Below, in pieces: positions 25,101 to 35,834 of a DNA stretch of 64,000 bases (position 1 is the stretch's first letter; the number at the start of each line of letters is the position of its first letter). Made by a program: the position numbers and the translations under genes. Location: contig JAKUCV010001957.1 of NCBI GenBank assembly GCA_028386065.3, positions 45,975-109,974 on the forward strand, given 5' to 3'. The notes under the pieces were generated by a model. The model saw only the letters and a program-made list of their open reading frames with translations. It was not told the origin of the DNA and did no database searches. This DNA is from Turnera subulata (lineage: Eukaryota > Streptophyta > Magnoliopsida > Malpighiales > Passifloraceae).

Positions 25101-26659
25101 GATCAGTAGGAAAACACTCACCATCATACTCAACAGATACATTCCTACATACCCGATCCACACTAACTATACTACCCGTAGGTAACCGAACTCTCTAGGG
25201 TCTACCTAAGTCATCATAATAACAATCATGTCTAGTCATGTATGCACGTGAAATAAAGGAATGTGTAGAGCCTGGATCAACCAAAGCATGTGCACGATGA
25301 CCCAAAACCATAAATATACCTGCAATGACCTTTGGAGTATCACTAGCCTCCTCTTTGGTGAAGGCATAAACTCGAGGTGTAGCCGCCTGCGTCGCTCCAC
25401 CTCTGCCCCCAGATCCGTTACCACGACCACGACCTCTATAACCATTTCCCCTGCCTGAGCCTGAAGCTACAGAACTCTGAACCGTGTACTGAGATCCACC
25501 ACTAGACTTCTCAGGACAATTGGGCCTGATGTGCCCGAACTTCCCACAACCCCAGCACTTGAGTGGAGGGCGCTCTGAAACATCCTGTCCACTGGACACA
25601 TCCTGATGTGACTGACCACCCGATGATCTACCTGATCTGCCTCGGTAGCCACCTCCCGAGTTCTTCTTAGACCCACGGAAAGAAGAACCACCTGAATAAC
25701 CACCACTAGAAGCTGTATACTGCTTCTTCGGCTGACTACCACTATCTGCATAAGATGAATCACGCCTCTTCTGTCCAGCTGCTAGAGCCTGCTGTGCTGC
25801 CAAGAGGATCCTCTCCGTGTCCACTGCAGCCTCACAAACTGCATCCCAGGTCTTGTGCCTCCCACTAGCCACAGGTGCCCCCACGGTGTGGCGTAGGGCA
25901 TTCACAAACCGTCTGCACTTGGTCTCCTCATCTGGCACAAACTCCCTAGCATAGGAGAGAAGAGTGTTGTACCTAATCCGAAATGCAGTGACTGACTCAT
26001 CATCCCCCTGCCTGATCTCAAAGAACTGCTTCTTCAGCTCCTTCTGGTAACTGATAGAAAGGAACTCCTTATAGAACCTCTCCTTGAATTCTTCCCACGG
26101 CATCACTACTAGTTTAGGCATATTTGCCACCAGCTCTTGCCACCAAGTCAGAGCATAACTAGTGAACTGTGGGCCAAATACTTTGCCCGAGACGCTGGCT
26201 GACATGTGAACTTTTCCATCACATTCTCCACCTGTCTGGACCAAACATCTGCCAGCTTCTCCACCTTGGCCTCGCCCGAGAACTCACCAATCCCCGACTT
26301 GCTGATGTGCTTGTAGCACTCTCCAAGCTACCCACCGTGGGATCTGCAGCAGACACCAGCTGTGCCCCCTGCTGATGCTGGTGAAACTGATGAAACTGTT
26401 GCCACTGGAGAAAAGCCTAACACTGCTGCAGCATCGCTGGGTCCATACCAGGAGGTACTACATTCTGTTGTCCAGCTCTCGCAAATCCACCCCCTGTTGA
26501 ATTGGCGTTCCCTTGTCCAGTAGGAACCTGTCCCTCTGCTGCATCATCCTCCACCCCGTTATCGTTCCCTTGCCCAACGGGAATCTGCAACACCGACACG
26601 TTGTCGAAAACATGACTAGGGGCGTGCCCCACGGGATTGTGCTGATTCTGGTGTTCCAT
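22193..26659 (-). pseudogene. Element B gag-pol polyprotein, broken
   Basis: In minus-strand order: gag starts at about 26659 (MEHQNQHNPVGHAPS). The gag core at 26200-25800 contains FGPQFTSYALTWWQEL. The zinc knuckle CWGCGKFGHIRPNCP is near 25545. The protease region has ALVDPGSTHSF near 25275, and the RT start has VVDST and PGLPREREVEYTVDLVPG (24900-24730). RT follows down to about 24170, then RNase H and integrase (24022-22688) with intact MDFVIGL, SDRDPRF and DGQSERT, and the C-terminal region with [11 protein letters not shown] (22660-22470). Damage: a stop in gag at about 26417, frameshifts near 26250 and 25195, several stops in RT, and the RT active site changed from FIDD to FIYD near 24270. 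Relative to element C about 270 bp is missing near 24165 (RT connection region). Confidence 0.9.
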
Positions 26660-26778
26660 GTCGATGCCTATATGAATGCAATTTATCAAAAACAGTTTAC
26701 AAAATCGACACAAAACTGGAACAGGCTTATGCACAGCAATCACAACAGACGTTTGAAAACCCAAAAGACCTAAAGTCT

Positions 26779-26792
26779 GCTCTGCTACCAAG
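26779..26792 (-). other. Primer-binding-site-like sequence next to gag side of the Cassandra-like LTR
   Basis: In element orientation CTTGGTAGCAGAGC follows the end of the 5S-bearing LTR by one or two bases. It is nearly the same as the site next to element B's own LTR (27291-27306), so two primer-site-like sequences flank the insert. Confidence 0.6.
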
Positions 26793-26793
26793 T

Positions 26794-27232
26794 TGTAATG
26801 TCCCGGCTTGTCGACTGTCACTATAGACCAACACAGGACCTTTCCAACATGCTTTGTCCTCACTCGCACGTTTTTGGGGAAAACTTCCCAGGAGGTCACC
26901 CATCCTAGAATTGCTCCAAGTCAAGCACGTTTAACTTTGGAGTTTTTCTAGAATGAGCACCGAAAAGATAAGTGCACCTTGTTGATATAGTTAGTACCCA
27001 TCAAACCCTTTTAAGCTACTCTCAATTGTACAGTCCCATACCTGTACAACCTCGAAATCGCTCTAACTGTGCAGCCCCATCCCTAGACAGTCTCAAGATC
27101 TCTCCTATTCCGATGTGGATCGGTTAATTCCCGTGCCCCTCCGTCTAGAAGCCTTCCAGAAGCCGCTCCTTGTCCAAGCTCATCTCGGCACAGGCGTACA
27201 CTTCCCACCCTCATAGACCCCGGGGTGTCACA
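26794..27232 (-). mobile_element. Cassandra-like TRIM LTR in the leader of element B
   Basis: A 439-bp segment in minus orientation begins TGTGACACCCCGGGG and ends CCGGGACATTACA, so it has LTR-type TG..CA ends. It contains a 5S rRNA-derived block (26883-26945). LTRs with an embedded 5S-like sequence are the hallmark of Cassandra TRIM elements of plants (established knowledge). Its right neighbour (27233-27308) starts with a G-rich TGGTGGGCA and ends in a primer-site-like sequence, so it may be Cassandra internal sequence. No clear TSD is visible around the LTR. Confidence 0.7.
26883..26945 (-). ncRNA. 5S rRNA-derived segment (not a functional 5S gene)
   Basis: In minus-strand reading it runs from AACTCCAAAGTTAAACGTGC to GGTGACCTCCTGGGAAG. 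Plant 5S rRNA has AACTCCGCAGTTAAGCGTGC, GATGGG and TGACCTCCTGGGAAG at the same spacing, that is, RNA polymerase III box A, intermediate element and box C. Those promoter boxes are largely kept. The 5' third of 5S rRNA is not recognisable, so this is a retrotransposon-borne derivative. Confidence 0.8.
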
Positions 27233-27290
27233 TGCCCACCAGCTTCCGCTAGGTTCGTCCCCGAACCCTACACCGTACAAGAGGAGTCCT

Positions 27291-27306
27291 GGAGCTCCGC
27301 TACCAA
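27291..27306 (-). other. Primer-binding site of element B
   Basis: In element orientation TTGGTAGCGGAGCTCC begins two bases after the LTR end (27309). It resembles the initiator tRNA-Met primer site TGGTATCAGAGC imperfectly. Confidence 0.6.
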
Positions 27307-27308
27307 GC

Positions 27309-29124
27309 TGATACGACCGCAACCCAAAACCGACAACATGAAAGATAAACAATAATAAAATGACCAAAATACCCTTAAAATCAGGGATGCCAAACTCTGT
27401 GTAAAAAATAACATCATGTCAATACCTCCGAGTAACTAAAAATAAACATCGGGATACAAAAGTCAAATATAAACCAGGCTTATCTAGCCAAAGTAACACC
27501 GGTTAAAACTACCGGAACAACAACTGATCAAAATCCAAGAACCCAAAACAGTATCCCGACAATAGTACGCAGCGGAAAAATAACAGTAATGTCAACGACA
27601 AGTGTAGATCATATATGAGTCAACTCTATGGATCCACCAGGTAGGAAACGCAGCTACCTGCTGAAATGCAAGAGTCTGATACCCGAGGTAAGAGCAACCG
27701 TCAACAAGCTACTAATGATCTGCAAAACCACGGTGGCGATTTATATGAGTCGCCTACTCAATGTACAATATAAGACAAACATACAGGCACACAAAGACAA
27801 GCTCGTAGGGTGAGTAAGTCCACGAGTACAAGTGTACACACACAATCAACATGTGTCAAATACCACACATAAAAGTGTTAGGTGAATTATCTGGTTATCA
27901 TATACTTATCATTATTAAAGGCCCTTTATTGTGTGCGTCGGACGCGGTAGCGACTGGCCAGCTCCCCAGGGCATATGCCCAAAGATAGTCATATATATAG
28001 TATAAATATCATCACCGGAATGGGTAAGTTCCGACAAAGAAAACCACCAACAATCAAGTGGTCGACAGCTTAAGGAGGGGTGCTCTCCTCAAAGAAATTA
28101 TAATACAAAATCTTGGGGCACACCCGTCAGTCCCCAAGTCGCCAGCACTGTGAGGGGTGCACTCACCACAAGAAATGAATAATAACAAATAACCAAGGGG
28201 TACACCCGACAAATTCCCAAGGCGCCAGCTCTGTGAGGAGTACTCTCACTAATATACTAACCGAGGGCGTACCCATCAATTCCCTCGTCGTCGTCTCTAT
28301 GAATACAATTCACTAAAATAACAGGACCCGAGGGGTACCCTCTCTTCCCTCTCGGTGCTACCGGTCAACAGCCCCACAGTGGAACTTACAAATTATTCAG
28401 GTACATTATATTACCAATTATGAAATTTGTATAAGTGTCACCTCAAGTTGTATCTAAGTTGTGTACCGTTACAGAGGTTCTTTAACAGAGCCTAAGCTCA
28501 TAATGTAAAGGATATAGCAAGTCAGCATATATCACAAGCATGGCAATAACAACTCATAGGAGGATCACATGGCAAACAACACATATTTATTGTCACGGTA
28601 GTTCAGCACATAAACAACCAGGTACACAACACAGTCAACAATGTGAAGCATACTCAGCAAGCAGTACTACCTAACCATACCAACAAGTAATTGCATACAA
28701 GTATATAAGTCTTATAGAGTCACCTCAGTTATGATGGCGCTCTGTCTGTCCACCACTAGTACCAGCCGCTCCTGAATTATGTCTCGTGCCTATACACATA
28801 GACACCATATCTAACAAAGATATTCAACAAACAATAAATAAATTATTCATGCTTGTGCAATGCAACTGTGAGTTAAATCCAGCCCGACTAATTTACTTCC
28901 ACTCACCAACTATAGCTCCGAGTCATGGACCTAAGGTCATAGGCTTAAAGCCCAACTATGTCCAAAACCACAATCCCGGGTTTAAAGCCCAAACCATTAA
29001 TCCGTTACCAACTCACAACAATCATGGGCCTAAGGCCCAGCCTATTATGTCCACTATAACTTTAGATGTCATTAGGTTTTGAGTCCACTACATAACAGGT
29101 CCAAAAATTATTATTGGGTCATAT
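27309..29124 (-). repeat. 5' LTR of element B, outer-strand first segment (split by element C)
   Basis: It starts TGATACGACCGCAACCC, the same family start as at 18852 with changes, and follows 18852-20652 collinearly up to TTGGGTCATAT. There element C is inserted. It holds the tandem repeat block (28050-28370) and GGGC..GCCC palindromes (28930-29050). It continues at 38767. Confidence 0.92.
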
Positions 29125-32100
29125 TGAAACACCCGTGTCCCAATTTTATAATAAAATACTTAAAATTATAGAAATTACAAAAATACCCCTGAAACCTAGG
29201 ACACGAAATCCAATATCCAAAACAATATCTGGAAAGAAATTCTTAATATTTCGAGATGTCATAAAGAACAACAACAAAACCAGCTTAACAAGCCTCTAGT
29301 CAACCCGGCATCCTGCCGATACATCATCAAATACCAAATCCCGGCAACCCGCCGATAAAATAATCAAAATCAAAATGACATCTCATCAAAATCTAATGCA
29401 GCGGAAAATAAAGATAAAATAAAGAAAAAGTAGAAAATGAGATGCAAGTCGGCTCTATGGATCCAACCGGGAGAAGAAGCACAGCTACCTGCTGAGATAA
29501 CCACGTCCGTACTCTAGAAGGGTAGAAAGTGATTGCACGCTAACTAAGAGTCTGAAAAACAACGTTGGCGATTATGTGAGTCGCCTACTCAGTGAGCAGT
29601 ATAAATCTAATTATGTAGGTGTGCAAAAACAAGTTCGAAAGGAAAGTAGAGAAACAAGACAAGTATGCAAACATACAATAACCAGTACTAACATGCCGAC
29701 CACATAAGCAAACAGTTTATACTTCCATAGTTGTGTGTTAAGTTTTCTTATTACATTTATTATTCAGGGCCCCCTACTGTGTGCTTCGAGCTCGGTCCCG
29801 TCTCATGAGACAACCAGGCATAAGCCCAAATAAACCAGGCACGAAGCCCATACATATCCATAGAGAGAGAGAGAGAGAGAGAGAGGAAGGTAGAAAGGGG
29901 GAGATAGAAGGAGGAAGGTAGAAACCGGTCATCACAGACCCATATGCTAAACCGCATATACCATGCTATCCCGCATGCAAACCCGAGGGGAATCACTTCC
30001 CGCTCGAACCAACCGGTCATCAGCACACAGTAGCCTATTTTCTACCGTACATTATTCTTATTCACAAATTATGAGTTCATGTGTGCCAAGAATCGTGATT
30101 TAACAGGGTTGTGTGTATTCTCATCTCAATCAATATCTAGGTCTCCGACCCACAGCACATCACACAAATTACCCAAAATCACACCACATGTTATATTCCA
30201 TAATAATCCAAATCAAGCTCAACCAGCAATAGAAACACATAGGCATACAATACAGATCACAGCATGTCAGCAAACAGGGCATGCAACTCAAACAGACCAA
30301 TCTAGCAAGTTCATGCATACAAACATAAAAAAACGTATAAAGTCACCTCAACGACGATTGTCCTGTGGAGCTTTTCCCAAAACAGATCCTCCAGCTCCCG
30401 AGGTGTTACCCGTGCCTGAATACCGGCACACACAACAAATTACAAGCAATTACAATAAGTCGTGCATGCATGATAACTAAAATGCTCGACTGAGTTAAAC
30501 CCGACCCTAACTAGCCAATTATGAAATTTCCGGGTCTAAGCCCGACATGGTGTTCTCTCACCTAAACTCCGAGTATGGGGACCTAAGGTTCACCGGGCTT
30601 AAGCCCACTAAGTCCATAAATAGCTCCCGGGCCTATGGCCCATTCATTATATCCTTAACGGGTTCCCGGGCCTAAAGCCCATCTAAGCCCAAATTCAATT
30701 TTCGGGCCTAAGGCCCACTTCCTTAAGTCCTTAATCAACCAAGTATGAAATTGGGCTCAAAGCCCGTTACTTAAATCCAGGGGCTATTCATAAGTTACAT
30801 ATTGGGCTGGGCCCGTTTTTCCCAAAATCGTCCTAAGGTCAACCCGAGCCCAAATGTTCCCGGCCTATGGTTCTACCCGTGTTGGTAATTTCCCGGCAAT
30901 ATTCCACATATTTCCCGTTCTCGATTTCTATTATGTACACTTCCAAAAATACATAACCCAATCCGAAATTTTAAGTACATGCCATGAATGAATACAAATT
31001 ACACGTCGAGGTAATACCGTTAAACGCCGGAACAAAACCCGAGCCTTCGCCGGAAAAATCCCAAATCTCGCCGGAAAATTCCCGAGCCTCGCTGGATTCC
31101 GGTCAACCTCGCCAGAAATCATCCAAGCTGCCACAACAACCCAACAACAACAAAAACAACTCGGATTCAACACAAACTCCCACAGATCCACAAAAACGAA
31201 TTAAAATGAAAAACACAAAATGGATCCTTACCCGGAATTCACGGGTTTCGGATCTGTTTCCCCCGATCTGAAGCCCAACCGTCGACAACCACCACTAACC
31301 CGAGCAAGTACCTCCTGCCTGAATCCGTTCAACCCCGCCACTGGAAGTCTGAGCCTAGTCTCAACACACACGCAAGGCCAGAGCAAACGACCCCAACGTG
31401 TCCCGGCCAATAACCCGACCACCACAATATCACCACCGGCAGCAAGCAACACATACAACACAACCCACACGTACACAAACAACCCCACAACCGTCCACGG
31501 CATGACAACCACCCACAACAACCAATCTACAAAACGCCGCCGGCGATCCAAACCGGGGCAACAACACAGAACACCCATAAAAAATGAAAACAAGAAAAGA
31601 AAAGAAAAAGAAGAGAGATGAAGGGGGGGTCGGAGGCTCACCCAACCAAAGCGACGGAGGCGGCGGCGACCCGATCTAGTTCTCGGTTCCTGTGCAACCC
31701 GCGGTGGTCGTGGTCGCGGCGTAGAGGAGAGGGAGTGAAGGAGAAGAGGCGGCGTGTGAAAACGGAAGGGAAGGAAGGAGGAAACGGCAAGATGACTGTG
31801 GGAGAGGGAGAGAAAGAGAGAGAGAGAGAGAAGGGAGGAAGAGAGGGGTGCGGCAGCCAAAAGAGAAAAGAGAAAAGGGAGGAGAAAAGAAAAAAAAGAA
31901 AAGAAGAAGAGAAGAGAAGGGGCTGGCTAGGGTTTGGCCGCCCTAGTGGACGACCTGTCGTCCGCTTAGGCGCGGTCAACCCCCCTGCCTGGTCAACGCG
32001 CCCATTTTCTTTTTTTTTTGTTTTAAAAAAAACCAAAACGACGTAGTTTCAATTGAAACCACGCTAAACTTCGCGTTTCACCGCGATCTCGAATTTGTTT

Positions 32101-32261
32101 CCCCCGGGACCCGAACCATGAACAATACCAACTTAAAATTGACTTTTCCAAGGCATAATATTTTATTTCCTCGACTAAAACTCGAAAATACCTCAAGGGC
32201 AAAATTGGAATAAATTCTGAAAAATTCCAAGAATCCCATAATAAAAATACGGGGCGTTACA
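29125..32261 (-). repeat. 3' LTR of element C (3137 bp, complete)
   Basis: This is the complete LTR. It contains a GA-rich microsatellite (29860-29915), a block of GGGC..GCCC palindromes (30530-30800) and a purine-rich stretch (31560-31930). A duplicate is present at 35835-38761. The same family occurs as a solo LTR at 3366-8064 and in part at 1-1117. Confidence 0.93.
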
Positions 32262-35200
32262 GTTCTACCCCACTTAAGGAAATTTCGTCCTCGAAATTAC
32301 AAGAAATGAAACATCAAAACAAATGGGGATAATGTTCCCGCATATGGGACTCAACCTCCCAAGTGGCCTCATTCGGAGAATGACGGCTCCATCTGACTCG
32401 AACCATAGGAATGACACGACTCCTCAACTGCCGCACCTCCTAAGCCAAAATCTCCACCGGCTCCTCAACGTAGGTCAAATAATCAGAAACCTCCACCTCT
32501 GTCGGGGATACAACATGACTAGGATTAGACCGATAACGCCTCAGCATCGAAACATGGAATACATCATGTATGCGCGACAGCTCCTCCGGTAAAGCCAACC
32601 TATAGGCCAGCGGACCAATCCCCTCCATGATCTCAAAAGGACCAATATAACGAGGGCTCAACTTGCCCTTCCTCCAAAACCGGATAACACCTCCCCAGGG
32701 AGCAACACAAAGGAAAACTCTGTCACCTACATTGTACTCCATCTCCCGACGATGCTTATCAGCAAAACTCTTTTGCCGGTCCTGAGCAGCCCTCATGCAC
32801 AGCTTAACCACCTTGATCTGATCAATAGTCTCCTAGACTAGGTCCGGACCAACCACCTGTCTCAGACCTTCCTCATCCCAACAGATCGGACTACGACACT
32901 TCCGCCCAAACAAAGCCTCATAAGGCGCCATACCGATACTGGAGTGATACCCATTGTTATAAGCAAACTCAACCAACGGTAATGTCTCATCCCAAGAACC
33001 ACTGAAATTGAGCACACAGGCTCTAAGCATATCCTCAAGTGTCTGTATGGTTCTCTCCGACTGCCCATCGGTCTGCGGATGAAATGCAGTACTGAAATTC
33101 AGCTTAGTACCCAAAGCTGACTGCAAGCTCTTCCAGAAGTGGAAAATAAACCTCGGATCCCTGTCCGACACAGTGGATAGTGGAACTCCATGTAGACGGA
33201 CAATACCCGAAACATATAACCTCGCCAGCTTATCCATTGTATCCGTCTGCTGAATCGGTAGGAAATGAGCTGACTTGGTCAACCTGTCAACAATGACCCA
33301 GATGGCATCACGTCGACCCCGAGACCTCGGTAACCCGATCACAAAGTCCATAGTGATATGCTCCCACTTCCACTGCGGAATAGTCAAAGACCTCAACTTG
33401 CCGGAAGGAGCCTGATGCTCGGCTTTCACCTGCTGACAAGTCATACAACGAGCCACAAACTCCGCAACATCCTTCTTCATCCCGGGCCACCAATAATGAC
33501 TCTTCAAGTTCTGGTACATTTTGGTGCTACCCGGATGCATAGCATATGGCGCATTATGCGCTTCAGCCATAATCCATCTCCTCAAATCATCGACATCCGG
33601 AACACACAACCGATCACCGGTCATCAGAGCACCATCCTTCCGGACATAGAAACTAGAACTCTCTCCACCGAGAGCCTTATCCCGCAACTCTGCTAAATGA
33701 GGATCACCATACTGCAAGTCCAAGATCTTATCCCGCAAGGTTGGCCGGATGCTCAAACTGGCAAGCAACGCTCCCGTAACATCCACCTCCAACTGTGCAT
33801 CCAACGACCTCAGCTCCACCGAGGAAGGCAAAGCATAAGAAACTGGGTCCTCATCCGCAGAAGCCACTCTCTTCTGGCTCAATGCATCTGCAACAACATT
33901 GGCCTTGCCTGGATGGTACTCAATAGTGCAATCATAGTCCTTCAGAAGCTCAATCCAGCGCCACTGCCTCATATTAAGCTCCCTATGGGTCATGATGTAC
34001 TTCAAACTCTTGTGGTCCGTGAAAATCCGACACATCTCACCGTATAGATGGTGTCTCTAGATCTTTAAAGCAAAGATCACAGCAGCTAACTCCAGATCAG
34101 AGGTCGGTTAGTTCCTCTCATGAGTTCTCAACTGCCTAGAGGCATAAGCAATCACCCGACCCTCCTGCATCAAAACACATCCCAAGCCCAGACCAGAAGC
34201 ATCACTGAACACCGTGTACTCCACTCCGGGTCTCGGAACAGTCAAAACTGGTGCGGAAGTCAACCGACTCTTCAACTCCTCAAAACTCTTCTGACAACCG
34301 TCATTCCAAGAAAAAGTACAGTCTTTCCTCAACAGCTTAGTCATGGGACCCGCTATTAAGGAAAAACCCTCTATGAACCTCCGGTAGTAGCCAGCAAGTC
34401 CAAGAAAACTCCGTATCTCCGACACACTCTTCGGTGGCTCCCAATCCATTACTGCCTTAATCATGGCCGGATCCACCTTAATGCCCTCACCGTACACAAT
34501 ATGCCCAAGAAATGCGACCTCATCCAACCAAAACTCACACTTGCTGAGCTTGGCATAGAGCTGCTCTTCTCGCAACCTCTGCAAAAACCTGTCTCAAGTG
34601 GTCCTCATGTTCGGCCTTACTACTCGAGTAGACCAAGAAATCATCAATGAACACTACCACAAACCGGTCCAGAAATTCATGGAAGACCTGTTGCATCATA
34701 CACATGAACACTGCCGGTGCATTCGTCAGCCCAAATGGGACAACCACAAACTCATAATGACCATACCGAGTGCGGAATGCAGTCTTCGGTATGTCCTGCC
34801 CTGCAATCCGAACCTGATGGTAGCCAGATCGCAGGTCAATCTTCGAGAATACGGATGCACCCTGCAACGGATCGAACAAATCATTGATCCTAGGCAAAGG
34901 ATACTTGTTCTTCATAGTCACCTTGTTCAACTGCCTATAGTCCACACACATCCGCATACTGCCATCCTTCTTCTTCACAAACAAGACCGGGGCACCCTAG
35001 GGTGAGATGCTCGGTCTAATAAAACCGTTATCCAACAACTCCTCCAGTTGTTTCTTCAACTCCTGAATTTCTGTCGGAGCCATCCTGTAGGGCAGTATAG
35101 AAATAGGTGCAACTCCCGGTACCAAGTCAACTGTATACTCCACCTCCCGCTCCGGAGGCAACCCAGGTAAGTCATCAGGAAATACATCAGGAAACTTCCG

Positions 35201-35756
35201 AACAATAGGGATATCCTCCACTCCAGGTACTGGTACCAAAGAGTCGACCACATGAGCTAGAAAAGCATCACAACCCTCTCGGATCATCCTGAAAGCTTGG
35301 ATGACCGAGATACATCACGCCGATAGTGCTCTTCGCTCTCCAACGAACACCAATCTACGGCCCAACAGAGAAGAGAAAGACACTTCCTTGGCCCGACAAT
35401 CAACTACTGCCTCGTGTCTGGACAGCCAATCCATGCCTAAGATAACATCAAACTCTCCCAAGTCCATGACAGCAAGATCAGAAGGAAAACTCTCACTATG
35501 ATACTCTATCGATACATCTCTACAAACTCGAACAACAACTACTATATCTCCAGTGGGTAAACGGACTCTCAAGGGTCTACTAAGATTATCATCCTCTATG
35601 TTATGAGTAGTCATGAATGCACGTGATACAAAAGAATGTGTTGAGCCTGGATCAACTAAAGCATGTGCATACTGACCAAAAACCATAAAGGTACCTGCTA
35701 TAACCTCTGGAGCATCAGCAGCCTCCTCCCGGGTGATGGCATAAACCCTAGTAGCT
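32262..35756 (-). pseudogene. Element C pol polyprotein, gag missing
   Basis: In minus-strand order: protease (ALVDPGSTHSF near 35660, LGMDWLSRHEAVVDC near 35420); RT with [32 protein letters not shown] and an intact FIDDFLVYS (35110-34640); RT connection ([21 protein letters not shown]); RNase H with [16 protein letters not shown] and VADALS (34230-33870); integrase zinc region and core with MDFVIGL, SDRDPRF and DGQSERT (33560-33040); and a C-terminal region with [11 protein letters not shown] and [17 protein letters not shown], ending in a chromodomain-like tail near 32300. Breaks are few: a W-to-stop at about 35000, a frameshift near 34590, stops near 34110, 34060 and 32835, and one at about 32440. 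Catalytic residues that I can see are kept. Confidence 0.92.
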
Positions 35757-35834
35757 GCAGCACTAGGGATTCGAACTCGGGACGTGATGCTTTTTATCCC
35801 CCTCAAGGAGAGCACCTTCACCAATCCATCTGCA
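35757..35834 (-). repeat. tRNA-like (SINE-like) patch replacing gag and LTR start of element C
   Basis: In minus reading, GGATTGGTGAAGGTGCTCTC resembles a polymerase III A box and GAGTTCGAATCCC matches the B box of tRNAs and tRNA-derived SINEs. This 78-bp piece lies exactly between the protease start of pol and a right LTR that lacks its first 193 bp. It is unlike anything at the same place in element B. No cloverleaf could be confirmed, so it is called tRNA-like only. Confidence 0.5.

Noticed and set aside
26883..26945. Real 5S rRNA gene
   Set aside because: Only the internal promoter part and 3' half are similar; the 5' part is absent and it lies within an LTR. Kept as a 5S-derived segment.
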